Origin: Xylaria sp. FL1777 | Lineage: Eukaryota > Ascomycota > Sordariomycetes > Xylariales > Xylariaceae | Assembly: GCA_022578965.1 (NCBI GenBank) | Contig: MU400702.1 | Location: 1 to 64,000, forward strand | DNA: 64,000 nucleotides | Reading direction: 5' to 3' | Part shown: positions 39,733 through 52,712 of the stretch, one piece after another | Layout of the letters: every line of letters starts with the position of its first letter | Numbering within the stretch: the first letter of the stretch is position 1 | Notes under the pieces: model-generated | The model's input: the letters and a program-made list of their open reading frames with translations, nothing else | What the model was told of the DNA's origin: nothing | Databases searched by the model: none | Translations under genes and position numbers: made by a program

Positions 39733-41544
39733 CATTTTTTTAAAAAGTACTTTTTAAGAAATGATTTTTATAAACATATTTTGTTTTAACTTTAGTAATT
39801 ATTTCTAGCTAAAAAAAACTTGTTATATTTAGTTAATTATTTATATATTTAACTTTTTTTTTTTAGTAAGTTTTTAAGTATTTTTTATTTTTTTTTAGTA
39901 TTTTTTTAAAAGTTTAATATTTTTAAATATTTTTAATATTTATAAAGTTAAGCTGTTTTAAAAAAGTATTTTATTTGTTTTTAAGAAATGCTTTTATTAA
40001 ACTATTAATAATTATATTAGTAGGAAAAATATATTTAACTTTTAAAGTTTTATTAAAAACTTCTTATTATAGCTAATAATTATAAATATTTATATATTAT
40101 AGTTTTGTTTATAAAATAGCAATATTTTTTATAACTAGTTTAATTATTTATTAATGATTATATTAAATTTAAATTTGCTAGTTATTTGACGTAACTTTTA
40201 ATTTTTTAATTAATTAGCTAATAAACATTGCTTTTTTAAAAGCTTAAATAAGTGCTAAAAGTTTAGCTTTAATTATAAATATTATTACTATGTTTTGTTT
40301 ATTAGCTTTTTATTTAATAACTTTACTAAATAACTTTATTACGTAAGTTTATAAACTTTTATAATTAAAAGTATTATTAGCAAAAAAAAAATTACTTGTA
40401 ATAATAAATTTATTTCTGTTTTTAAATTAAAACGTATAATATTAAGTAGTTTTAAAGTAAAATAATAATTAATTAGCAAATTTATAGTGTTTTAGTTTAA
40501 AATTTAAATTAAATTATAATAATTAAAATGCTTTAAATATAATATTAAGTTAAGTAATTATAGCATTATATATAATTAAACTTATTTTTTTTTAATAGTA
40601 ATAAATCTTTTGTTATATAGCTAATTTATTATAAAAACTAAGTTTTTTTGCTTTTATTAAAGTATAAGTTTTAAAAATAAATTTGTTTTTAAGCGTAATA
40701 ATTTTTTTAATATATAAAAACTATAATAACTAAATTAAGCCTTTTTTACAATTTTAAATAACTTTTATGCTAAAAAACTATAAAAAGTTATTGTTATTAG
40801 TTATTTAATAGTAGTGCTTTAATTTAAAAATTATTTATTAAGTAATAATTTTTTTAGTTTTTTAATAAACTAAAATAATATTGTTTATATATATAAAAAT
40901 AAAAACCTTTTGTTTAGTATAGCAATATAGCTTATAAAAAACTATTTAGTAGTTTATAAATTTTAAGAATTAAGTTAATTTTTGCTGCTAAAACAGCAGT
41001 AATTTTTAAAAGCTATATAATGCTTAAAAAAGTTTAAAAAAAGTTTATAATTTATAATAGCTTAAAAGCATACATATATAAATTTTCTTATTTAGTTTTA
41101 CATTAATAAAAATATTTATTATATTATATTGTTTTAGTTTAAAATTAAACTTAGCTATAATAGCTATAAAAGTTTAAAATGATTTACTTATAAAAGTAAA
41201 TATATAAGTATTTTTTTTTTATTAGTTAATTATTAATTTTTTTAAACAATAAGTTTAGCTGTATATTTTTAATAATAGCTATATTTATTAAATTTATAAA
41301 TATATATTTATATATACTTTAAAGTTAGTTTTTTATAAGTAATATATATATTAACTTTTTTTTAAGTATTTATTTTTTTATAGCTTTAAAAGTATAACTT
41401 TTTAGCTTACTTAAAATATTTATTTATAAAGTAAGTATTAAAATCTTTATATTACTTTAAAAATAAAAAAAAGTTTTAGTAATAAATTTTAAATTTAGTT
41501 TAAAGTAGCTTTAAAAAGTTTAACTTTTAAAGTACTAAAGTATT

Positions 41545-41905
41545 TTTTAAAATAAAATAAATTAAAGCGCTAAAAGCAACACTTACTAAAAGCGCAAATA
41601 GTAGCACTTCTAAAATAAATTTAGTTAAAGCATAATAAGCAGTACTTTATAAAAGCATAAATAGTAGCACTTTTAAAATAAATTTAAATAAAGCACAATA
41701 AGTAGCACTTTATAAAAGCGCAAATAGTAGTACTTTTAAAATAAATTTAAATAAAGTATAATAAGCAATATTTTATAAACGCGCAAATAGCAATACTTTT
41801 AAAATAAATTTAAGTAAAACATAATAAATAGCATTTTATAAAAACACAAATAATAGCACTTTTAAAATAAATTTAAATAAAACATAATAAATAGCACTTT
41901 ATATA
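41545..41905 (+). repeat. Minisatellite, 63-bp unit, about 5.5 copies
   Basis: The landmark TAAAATAAATTT recurs at 41611 (ending AAAT plus TTAG), 41674, 41737, 41800 and 41863, exactly 63 bp apart each time. Each unit also carries AGYAYTTTATAAAAGCRYAAATAR-type words. Differences between units are mostly G/A and C/T. 63 is a multiple of 3, so the array could once have been in frame in a coding region of B, but no open frame remains. It lies inside B, about 1.8 kb from its left LTR. Confidence 0.9.
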
Positions 41906-42044
41906 AAAAATATAAATCTTTTATTTTTAATAAATTTAATATTGCTACTATGTTATACGTTAAGCTATCTTAAAAAACAAGGCTTTATCCGAAAAGCTAG
42001 ATTTGTATTAAAATCTAAGTATAAAGAAAAAAAAAGCTATTCTA

Positions 42045-42235
42045 TAGAGTGGTTTATAAGAAATAGCTAAGTAGTTAGATTACGGTATGTGTGGCCAATG
42101 GGTGGTTTATGCACCATTGGGTGGTCTATGCATATGCATAAACCATTTTAGCCACATTAAGGTATAGCGCAGCTATATCCATTTAGCCACATTAGAACAA
42201 TGGGCTATAGGGCTATTAGTTACTATACTATAACT
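42045..42235. mobile_element. Unmutated island inside B, candidate small element
   Basis: About 190 bp of near-normal composition within the AT-only interior of B. It contains a 19-bp tandem pair differing at two bases (CCAATGGGTGGTTTATGCA at 42095 and CCATTGGGTGGTCTATGCA at 42114), an inverted pair (GGTTTATGCA at 42104 and TGCATAAACC at 42135), and two copies of TTTAGCCACATTA (42148 and 42183) that are inverted relative to TGTGGCCAA at 42090. The near-palindrome GGTATAGCGCAGCTATATCC lies at 42161-42180. No ORF and no tRNA boxes. These nested direct and inverted repeats look like subterminal repeats of a DNA transposon or a solo terminus. Exact ends are unclear. Confidence 0.5.
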
Positions 42236-43918
42236 TATTAAAGTAACTTAAAGATTTTTTTAAAAATTTAGCTTTATTAGCTTTATTTATTAGTATGATA
42301 TATTATAATTTTGTAGTTATTAAACGTTTTGCATTAAATGTAGCTTTTTAGTAACTTTTATGTGCTATAACTTTAAAAAAAGTTGTTTAAAAACTTTTTT
42401 TAAACCTTAAAGTAAAATTAAGCAATCTAGTAGTTTTTATAAGATTTTTCCTTTAGCTAGCTTTTTTAATTATAGCGCTAAAAAAAGCATAATAAGCAAA
42501 GATTTAAAAAAAATAAAATAAAAAACAAAGATTGCTTTAATATATAAATAATTAGTTTATACTAGCAAGTTTTTATTTTGATTTATATTTTTATTAACGT
42601 TTTTATTTTTTGTTTTTTTAGCGAAGTTAATTAATGCATACACTTTTTAGTTCTTATATAAATTAATAAAAATTTATTAAGTAGTTTTTAAATAAAATTA
42701 ATAAGTAATTTTAGCTAATAAAGCTTTAAACTTTTTATTTATAGTTTTTAAAAAGTTATCCTTTAAAAAATCAATATTTTCTAAAAAAACAATATTTTTA
42801 TTAAATATAACGTTTTTAGTTATAATAACTTTATTAGCTTTTAATAACTATATATAATAAGTAATAAATAATTAATATTTAATTAAATATTTTATTTAAG
42901 CTTTTAAATTAAGCTTTTTTTTTATTAGTTTTTAGCTAAGCTATTAATGTTATAATAAACGTTTTACATGTATAAACTTTTAAATATAATAAAACAAATA
43001 TTTTGTTTTTTTTAATTATATTGTTTTGCATTTAGAAATAAATATAAAATTTTTTGTATAAAGTTTTTTAATTATAAATATATTTAAAAGTGCAATTATA
43101 AAAATATATAGCAGCTTTAATAATTTTTACTTAAAAGTAAATTAATAACTTAAATTTATTTTTTATAAATTTTGCCTTTTTTTTTATTATACTTTTTAAC
43201 TTTTTAGCACTTTTATTAAATACTTAAGTATTAAAAGAAAACACTTTAAAAATAATTTTTTTAGTTATTTAAAAATACTAAGCAAATTTAAAAGTGCTTT
43301 TTATATTTATAGTTATTTTATTATTGCATTTTATTATTAATACTTTAATTTTATAGTAATTTTATATATATTTAATTAAATAAATAAATATAGTTTTAAT
43401 TAATAAATATATTTAGTTATATAAGTAATAATTAAAAGTAAAGCTAAAAAATCGGTTAATAATAAGCATTATATACTATTTCTTGTTTTTGTTTTTTTAA
43501 GAATTTTTATAATTATAAAAGTTAATTATTAGTTATATACTAGCTACTATTAGCTTTTTTTATAGTTGTTTATTAATTTAATGTTTAATTTTTAATACTT
43601 TGCATGCGTTACATTAAGTGATTTTTATTTTGTTATTTTTATTAAAAGCTTAACAAATTTTTACTTCTTAAAATAAAGTTATTAAATGTTATATTGCTTT
43701 AAGTTTTAAATAGCTTATTTAAAAGTACTATTTAAATAAATCTCTTTATAAAATTAGCTTTTTTATATATAAATTAAGTTTGTTTTATTATATATAAAAA
43801 CCATATTTTTTAAATAATAACAAAAAATATTTTATAATAAATTAATTAAGTTAGTTTTATAAACAATATAAAGTTAACTTATTTTTTTGTTATAAAAAGT
43901 TTATAAATAATTTATTAT

Positions 43919-43926
43919 TTTATTAA
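43919..43926. repeat. 8-bp target duplication of T copy 1, left
   Basis: TTTATTAA directly precedes the element and is repeated exactly at 47501-47508. Confidence 0.85.
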
Positions 43927-44009
43927 AGGAATTAATATAAACATATAAAGAATTAATATAAATATATAATCTTATAAACATATAATGCTTTTATTAGGTT
44001 AATTAAAAA
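43927..44009 (+). repeat. Left TIR of T copy 1 (~83 bp)
   Basis: It matches the reverse complement of 47418-47500 apart from a few transitions. The last shared word is GCTTTTATTAGSTTAATTAA. Confidence 0.85.
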
Positions 44010-47000
44010 ATGTTAATGCATACTGTTTTTTTTTATATACTTAATGTTGTTTATTTTATATTTTTCTTTATATATTCTATTGATTTAATTCTGTTTATAC
44101 TTTATATTTTACGCTTGTTACTTTATTAATACTAAAAACATATTTATTATATACTTTAATTTTGTAATATTAATTAACTTTTATATTATACGATGTTTTT
44201 TAAACTTTTTAAGCTTTAGTTATTATATAAGCGCGCTTTTACTTTAGATAATTTATTTTATTGTTAAAAAAAACAACGTACGTTTTATTACTTTTTTTTC
44301 TGTTTACTTTTTTTATGTAATAGGCTATTTGCTGCTTTTATAACTATTTTAACTTGCTGATTTTTTGTATTTAGTTATAATAGCAAAAGTGTTTTTTTAT
44401 TTTATAGCTTTAATAATAATAATGCTTTTAATAATATTTTTAGTGCTTATTTTTATTTTTTTAGCACTATTTTGCACTTATATAGCTATAAAAAACTTAA
44501 CAAGCTAGCATAAAAAATTTGTATTAATTATAAGATTTCTTTTAATAATACTTTTCTTTACTTATTAAAGCTTTAATATATATAAATGCTTATGCTTAGT
44601 TTAAACGCTAGTTTTATTTCTGTTTTTTTAAGATTTTAGTTTGTTAAATTGTTTTATATTACTAGCTTATTAATTGCTATTTAAAAAAAATTTGCATTAG
44701 CTTTACAATTAGTTCGTAAAGTTATAAAAAAAGATTAATAGCTTTTTATAAATTTAGTTTGTTTATATAAACGTATATATTAATAAAAAAATAAATAAAA
44801 ATAATTACTATTAAATTTAAATAATTATAACCTTTTTTTTTTATATTTACTGTTTTAATGTTTACTAATAAAGTTATTTATATTAAGTTTAATTAAAGCT
44901 GCTTTATTTATAATAGTATTGCTTAAATAAATTTTTTTTATGCTAGCTTTACTATTTAAACAAGCATTTTATTAGCTAGCTATTATTTACTATTTTTAGT
45001 TCTAAAAACTATTTTTAACTTATTTATTTTAAATAACTTATGTTTTATAGCTAATATACTTTTTAACTATATTAATTTATTTTTAAAAAACAATATGTTT
45101 AGTTTTATTAAAAACTATATATACTTGTTTAAAAAACAACCGATTTGATTTTTTATTAACTATAACCAATTTAAACAAATTAAAAAAAGCAAAAGCAAAA
45201 AACTTTAATAGCAAAAGTTTTAAAAAACTAGCTATAAATAAGTAATTATTACTAAAGCTATAAACAGAAGTTAATAGTTATTATAACTACATAAAAATAT
45301 AAAACATTATTAATATAACTATAGCTTAAGCTTAAACTTTTTTGCTTACTTTTTTTATTATAAGCTTATAAAATTAATAAAAGCAACTATTAAATTAACT
45401 AGTTGCTAAGTTAATATTTAAGCTTAAAATATTTAAAGCATAATAAAATAATAATACAAAAAATTTATTTTTACTTAAAGAAATATTTATAATACTTAAG
45501 GCTTTATTAATTAAGCTAAGCTAAATAACTATAATTTAACTGCTATTTTTATTAAGCTTTTAATAAAAAAAAGGTTTTTTACTTAATAAAATAAGCTAAT
45601 AATAAGCTAAACTGCTTAATTAAACTAGTTTAAACGTTTTTTTATTGCTTAAAAATATAAAAGTAATTCTTTAAAATTATTAGCTTTAATAATACATATA
45701 ATATTAATTAATTTAAGCTGCTATTATTTTAAGCAATAAAGTAAACCTGCTTAAAAATAGTTTTTAATGCTACATTTAGCTTAATTAATAATAAAAAGCA
45801 AAAAAGCTTTTAGTTTTTAGCTAAAAGTATTTATTAGCTTATAATATAATATATAATATAAAAGCTTAATATAGTTATAACTAATTATAATAAAGCAATA
45901 AAAGCTACATTAAATTATTAGTTTTTTTTTATAATAATAAATCTATATATATTATATTAATTTTAACGTTTTGCTTAATGCTAAACAAAAATAAGTTTTA
46001 AATTAAATTAATAGTAGTAGCTTTATTACTAGCAAAAATAAAAATGCTGCTTTTGCTAATTAAGTATTAATAAAGTTAACTTTTTTAAACAAGCAGCTAA
46101 TTAAAACTATGTTTATTAATAATAAAAAAATTCTTTATATATACTAAAGCGTTTTAATTATATAAAAAAAAGTAGTATTTATAAAAATAAAAACTACATA
46201 TAAAAAAGCATAAGTTAATTTTTGCTAATAATTTAATAACTAGCGCTTTATTTTATAATATATTTATAAAACTTATATGCTTTTTAAAATATAATAAGCA
46301 TATTATTATATTTATAAATATTATAACTTTAATATTTAAGTTATATTAAGCATAAAAGCAAGCAATAATAATATAAAAAGCTACTTTTTAAATAATATAC
46401 ATTATTTATATAGTTTTATTAAAGCAATGCAAAAAATAATAGCTAACTAAAAGCATAACTTTAAATAAGCTTATGCTTAAAATAAAGTTTTAACTTAATA
46501 TAAATATTTATTATTGTTTTTTAATTACTTAAATAAGCTTTAAATAATTATAGCTTTAAAAAAGCTTAACTTATTTAACTAATAATATTAAATTGCTTGC
46601 AAAACTATACTAAGCATAAATAACCTTGTTTTAATAAACATTAAATATTGCACTAATAACTGTTTAATTTTTATTTAACTTAAAATTTTATATTATTATA
46701 AAGTTTACTTTAAACTAGCATATATAAGCTTTTTTAATAAATTAAACATTTACTTATATTAAAAGTTATAACAATTATTATTAAAAAATATATATAAACA
46801 AATTTGCAACTTTAAAATTGCTATAATACTTTATAATTAACTAAAAAACTTTATAAAAGCAATTTTTAGTAAGCTTGTAATTAAACTAAATAAGCTATTA
46901 AGCAATGCTTTAAAAAAACAGCTAATAAGCTAAAAATAAAATTGCTTACTAAATAACTAAAACAAGTTAACTTTAGTTAAGCTTAAGCAAAGCAAAAGCT

Positions 47001-47417
47001 AATATAGCAATATTAAAAAAAACAATAGTTATTTTTTTATTTAGCGCTAAATATATAGTTAATTAATAATATTTAAGATAAAAAAAACTATAAGTAGCAA
47101 GTTTAGCAAGCATTAAATATAGCTTAGTATTTAAAAGCAAAAAAATCAATAAAAGCTAAAATAATTAAATTAATAAATATTTAATATAACTGTTTGCAAT
47201 AATTTAATAATGTTTTATGAATAAAAACTAGTATTATAACATATAAAATATTAATATTTAAAAGCTAACATGTTATATAAATAGTTTATTATAATACTTA
47301 TATTAAAAAGTTTGCATAGAAATAATGCTATTAAAAAAAGAATTAAGCTTGAAATCTAATTAGTTATATAAAAATAAGAAATAAGTTTATTAAAGCAAAA
47401 AGTACTATAAAATCTAC

Positions 47418-47500
47418 TTTTTAATTAAGCTAATAAAAGCATTATATGTTTATAAAATCATGTGTTTATATTAATTCTTTATATGTTTATATTAATTCCC
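47418..47500 (-). repeat. Right TIR of T copy 1 (~83 bp)
   Basis: Inverted mate of 43927-44009. It keeps the unmutated terminal CCC. It is followed by TTTATTAA, the second copy of the target site (47501-47508). Confidence 0.85.
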
Positions 47501-47508
47501 TTTATTAA

Positions 47509-48743
47509 TCTTTTAGCTAATTAAAAACTTAAAGTAATACTAAATTAATAGCTATTATAAAGCAAAATGCTATATTATATAACTAAAAAACTTTTAGTTT
47601 TTTTAGTTTTTAAACATATATGTTTATTTTTTTAAATCTTTTAATTAAAATAACTTTATTTTTTATATATATTGCATTATTTAAGTTAGCTTTTTTAAGG
47701 TTTAAAAATCTGCTAACTTTATTAAATATATATATTATAGTACTAAAGTTTAAAATAGCAGAATTTTTAAGTTTATATGTTATTTTAGTTTTATTTTTAG
47801 CTATAAATGTAATTTAAGCTAGTTTTTTTAATAGTTAGTTAATAGTTAGTTTAAATTTTTTTGCTTTGTTTTTTCTTTAAATTTGTTTAATTTTTTTAAA
47901 AAGTTCTAAGTTAAACTTTAGCATTTATAAAACTATTTTTTAAACTGTTTTATTAAATATAAAGTTTTTGCTTGCTATTTTTAAAAAAGCATACTAATAT
48001 TTATTTAGTAAGTAGTTTTAAATATATAGCTTATAGTTTATGTTTTTATTATTAATATTTGCTTAAAAACGCTTAGCTTTTATGCTTTTTTTACGTTTTT
48101 ATAATTTTTTGCTATAAAAGCTGCTTTAACCTTTTTTTGCTAATTTTTAGCAACTAAAAAGCTTTTTTGCTTTAATTATATTATTTACTTTTTTTATATT
48201 TCTAAAAATATAAAGGCTTTCTTTATAAAGTTCTTTTTTTAATAGCTTGCTTTAAATTAATAGTTTAATGCTTACTTTATTTTATAAGTTTATTGCAATT
48301 ATAATATAATTAAAAGTTCTATTTTTAATTTTTTGTTAATTAATTTGTTAAAATATTATTATTTATTTTTAGTAGCTTTTTTTTAATGCTTTCTTTAAAT
48401 TAGTAGCTATATTATATAATTTAGTAAAATTTATAACTTTATGTTTTACTACTATAGCTAGCTTTCTTTTTTATTTTATTGCTTAAATTTTTAAATCTTT
48501 TAGTAATTATTTTGCGTTATTATTAATAAATAATTTATAGTTTAGCTTTATTTAATATATAAAGCTTTTTTTTAAGTATGCTTTAATAATATAAAGCTTA
48601 TTATATTATACATTAAGTATATTTATAAGTTTTAGCATTATATTTTTATAGTTTTAAAATACTGTTTTAAAGATTTAGTTTTTTAATTAATTAATAGTTT
48701 TAACTTAATTAATATATTTATATATTTTTGCATTATAATTATT
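47509..48743. other. Segment of B between the two T elements
   Basis: 1235 bp of B interior, T-rich on the + strand. The open frame at 47620-47817 (+) begins in it, but is a low-complexity Leu/Ile/Phe/Lys string with no motif and is not a gene. Confidence 0.6.
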
Positions 48744-48751
48744 TAAATTAA
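48744..48751. repeat. 8-bp target duplication of T copy 2, left
   Basis: TAAATTAA precedes the element and recurs exactly at 52329-52336. Confidence 0.85.
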
Positions 48752-51700
48752 AGGAATTAATACAAACATATAAAGAATTAATATAAACATATAATCTTAT
48801 AAACATATAATGCTTTTATTAGCTTAATTAAAAAACAGACTTTATAGTATTTCCTGCTTTAATAAACCTATTTCTTACTTTTATGTAACTAATTAAATTG
48901 TTAGCTTAATTTTTTTTTAACAGCATTATTTTTATGTAGACTTTTTAATATAAGTATTATAATAAACTATTTATATAATATATTAGCTTTTAAATATTAA
49001 CATTTTATATGTTATAATAGTAGTTTTTACTTATAAAACATTATTAAACTATTATAAATAATTATATTAAATATTTATTAATTTAATTATTTTTGCTTTT
49101 ATTAACTTTTTTGTTTTTAAATATTAAACTACATTTAATACTTATTAAACTTGCTATTTATAGTTCTTTTTATTTTAAGCACTATTAATTAACTACATAT
49201 TTAGGACTAAATAAAAGAATAACTATTGCTTTTTTTAGCATTACTATATTAGCTTTTGCTTTGCTTAAGCTTAGCTAAAGTTAACTTGTTTTAGTTATTT
49301 AGTAAATAACCTTATTTTTAGTTTATTAGCTGTTTTTTTAAAGCTTTATTTAATAGCTTACTTAGTTTAATTATAAGCTTACTAAAAATTGCTTTTGCAA
49401 AGTTTTTTAATTAACTATAAAGCATTATAATGATTTTAAAGTTGCAAATTTATTTATATATATCTTTTAATAATAATTTTTGTAACTTTTAATATAAATA
49501 AATGTTTAATTTATTAAAAAAGCTTATATATATTAGCTTAAAATAAACTTTATAATAATATAAGATTTTAAGTTTAATAAAAACTAAATAATTATTAATA
49601 TAATGTTTAATATTTATTAAAAAAAAGTTATTTGCGCTTAGTATAGCTTTATAAGTAATTTAATATTGCTAGTTAAATAAGTTAAGCTTTTTTAAAGCTA
49701 TAATTATTTAAAGCTTATTTAAATAATTAAAAAACAATAATAAATATTTGCGTTAAATTAAAATTTTATTTTAAGCATAAGCTTATTTAAAGTTATGCTT
49801 TTAGTTAGCTATTATTTTTTATATTGCTTTAATAAAACTATATAAATAATTTATGCTATTTAAAAAGTAGCTTTTTATATTATTGTTGCTTGCTTTTATG
49901 CTTAATATAACTTAAATGCTAAAGTTGCAATATTTATAAATATAATAACATATTTACTACATTTTAAAAAACATATAAGTTTTATAAATATATTATAAAA
50001 TAAAGCACTAGTTATTAAATTGTTAGCAAAAATTAACTTATGCTTTTTTATGCATAGCTTTTATTTTTATAAATATTACTTTTTTTTATATAATTAAAAC
50101 GTTTTAATATATATAAAGAATTTTTTTGTTATTAATAAACATAGCTTTAATTAGCTGTTTATTTAAAGAAATTAATTTTATTAATGTTTAATTAGCAAAA
50201 GTAGCATTTTTATTTTTGCTAGTAATAAAGCTACTACTATTAATTTAACTTAAAACTTATTTTTGCTTAGCTTTAAACAAAACATTAAAATTAATATAAT
50301 ATATGTAAATCTGCTATTATAAAAAAAAAAACTAATAATTTAATATAGCTTTTATTACTTTATTATAATTAGTTATAACTATATTAAGCTTTTATATTAT
50401 ATATTATATTATAAGCTAATAAATACTTTTAGCTAAAAACTAAAAGCTTTTTTGCTTTTTATTATTAATTAAGCTAAATATAGCATTAAAAACTGTTTTT
50501 AAGCAAGTTTAGCTTATTACTTAAAATAATAGCAGCTTAAATTAATTAATATTATATATATTATTAAAGCTAATAACTTTAAAAAATTGCTTTTATATTT
50601 TTAAGCAATAAAAAAACGTTTAAACTAGTTTAATTAAACAGTTTAACTTATTATTAGCTTATTTTATTAAATAAAAAACCTTTTTTTTATTAAAAAGCTT
50701 AATAAAAGCAGTAACTAAATTATAGCTATTTAACTTAGCTTAATTAATAAAGCTTTAAGCATTATAAATATTTTTTTAAGTAAAAATGGACTTTTTATAT
50801 TATAATTTTATTATGCTTTAAATATTTTAAGGTTAAATATTAACTTAGTAGTTAATTAATTTAATAGTTGCTTTTATTAATTTTATAAGCTTGCAATAAA
50901 AAAAATAAGCAAAAAAGTTTAAACTTAAGCTATAATTATACTAATAATATTTTGTATTTTTATATAATTATAATAATTATTAATTTTTATTTATAGCTTT
51001 AATAATAATTATTTATTTATAGCTAGTTTTTTAAAACTTTTATTATTAAAATTCTTTATTTTTGCTTTTTTTAACTTATTTAAATTAGTTATATTTAATA
51101 AAAAATTAAATTAGTTGTTTTTTAAATAAATATATATAGTTTTTAGTAAAACTAAACTTATTGTTTTTTAAAAATAAATTAATATAGTTAAAAAGTATAT
51201 TAGCTATAAAAAATAAGTTATTTAAAATAAATAAGTTAAAAATAGTTTTTAAAACTAAAAACAATAAATAATAACTAATTAACAAATTGCTTGTTTTAAA
51301 TAGTAAAGCTAATATAAAAAAAGTTTATTTAAGTAATGCTATTATAAATAAAGCAGCTTTAATTAAACTTAGTATAAATAACTTTGCTAATAAACGTTAA
51401 AGCAGTAAATATAAAAAAAAAAAGTTATAGTTATTTAAATTTAATAATAACTACTTTTATTTGTTTTTTTATTAATATATATATTTATATTAGCAAACTA
51501 AGTTTATAAAAAGCTATTAATTTTTTTTTATAACTTTATAAATTAACTGTAAAACTAATGCAAATTTTTCTTAAGTAATACTTAGTAAGCTAGCAATATA
51601 AAACAATTTAACAAACTAAAATTTTAAAAAAACAAAAATAAAACTAGCTTTTAAGCTAAACATAAGCATTTATATACATTAAAGCTTTAATAAATAAAAG

Positions 51701-52328
51701 AAAGTATTACTAAAAAAAATCTTATAATTAATATAGATCTTTTATATTAGCTTGTTAAGTTTTTTATAGCTATATAAATACAAAACAGTACTAAAAAAAT
51801 AAAAATAAGCATTAAAAATATTATTAAAAGTATTATTATTACTAAAGCTATAAAATAAAAAAATATTTTTGCTACTATAACTAAATATAAAAAATTAGCA
51901 AGTTAAAATAATTATAAAAGCAGTAAATAGCTTATTATATAAAAAAAATAAACAAAAAAAAAATTAACAAAACGTGCGTTATTTTTTTTAACAATAAAAT
52001 AAATTATTTAAAGTAAAAGCGCGCTTACGCAATAACTAAAGCTTAAAAAGTTCAGAAAACATCGTATAATATAAAAATTAATTAGTATTACAAAATTAAA
52101 GTATATAATAAATATGTTTTTAGTATTAATAAAGTAAAAAGCATAAAATATAAAGTATAAACAGAATTAAATTAACAAAATATATAAAAAAAAATATAAA
52201 ATAAACAACATTAAGTATATAAAAAAAAACAGTATATACTAACATTTTTTAATTAAGCTAATAAAAGCATTATGTATTTATAAAATCATGTCTTTATATT
52301 AATTCTTTATGTGTTTATATTAATTCCC
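48752..52328 (-). mobile_element. TIR element T, copy 2 (3577 bp), inverted relative to copy 1
   Basis: It has the same 83-bp TIRs (48752-48834 and 52246-52328) and a perfect 8-bp target duplication, TAAATTAA. Its left interior is the reverse complement of copy 1's right interior, and vice versa: for example, 52000-52260 mirrors 44000-44290, including a GCGCGC/GCGCTT word and AAACGTRCGTT. The lengths differ by 3 bp. Both copies appear complete, so T was mobile as a 3.57-kb unit. No reading frame survives. The two inverted copies lie 1.25 kb apart, a long interrupted palindrome of more than 8 kb. Confidence 0.9.
52246..52328 (-). repeat. Right TIR of T copy 2 (~83 bp)
   Basis: Inverted mate of 48752-48834. 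It ends ATTAATTCCC followed by the target copy TAAATTAA. Confidence 0.85.
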
Positions 52329-52712
52329 TAAATTAATATTATATATAGTTTATTTAAAAATAATTATTTTTGTTATATTTTATAAAAGTTTTAAATTTAT
52401 AGTTTTATAGTTTACTATTAATAAAAACTTTATAAAAAATGCTAATATTATTATAGCTTTTAAATAGTTTTTAACCTTAAGCATTATACGTTGTTTTAGT
52501 TATAATATTTTTATATTTAAGTTTAAAGTAATATAATTTTATAAGTTTAAGCTAACTGCTTTACTTTTAAGTTTTTTGTTTTATAAATAGAAATTATTTA
52601 AATGTTTTAACGCAATTTTCGCGTTTTAATTAGTTAGTTTTTATATACTAATTACTTAATTAAGCTAATAGCTTATTTAATAATAATTAAAAGTAGCAAT
52701 AAAACTCTTAAT

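Larger units (their letters stand above)
43927..47500 (+). mobile_element. TIR element T, copy 1 (3574 bp)
   Basis: It has long terminal inverted repeats of about 83 bp (43927-44009 and 47418-47500). The right end retains GGGAATTAATATAAACATAT on the minus strand; the left end begins AGGAATTAAT, a G-to-A change. Within each TIR the word AATTAATATAAACATATAA is repeated with a third partial copy (TTATAAACATATAATGC). It is flanked by a perfect 8-bp duplication, TTTATTAA. Copy 2 (48752-52328) is its reverse complement over its length. The first ~1.15 kb is T-rich and the rest A-rich. There is no ORF. An 8-bp target site fits hAT, P or some Mutator-like families, and the long TIR is atypical of hAT, so the superfamily is open. 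Confidence 0.9.
39733..52712. mobile_element. Interior of LTR retrotransposon B with two nested T elements
   Basis: It is 12,980 bp as it stands. Subtracting the two T copies with one 8-bp target each (3582 and 3585 bp) leaves about 5.8 kb, a normal interior length for a fungal Gypsy or Copia element, and 6.2 kb for the whole element. No gag, protease, reverse transcriptase or integrase motif can be read, since all frames are broken. Orientation is uncertain: next to the left LTR the minus strand reads TTTTTAAAAAAATG just before the LTR, a purine-rich tract that would fit a polypurine tract of a minus-strand element; the segment before the right LTR on the + strand is not purine-rich. It also holds a 63-bp minisatellite and an unmutated island. 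Confidence 0.8.
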
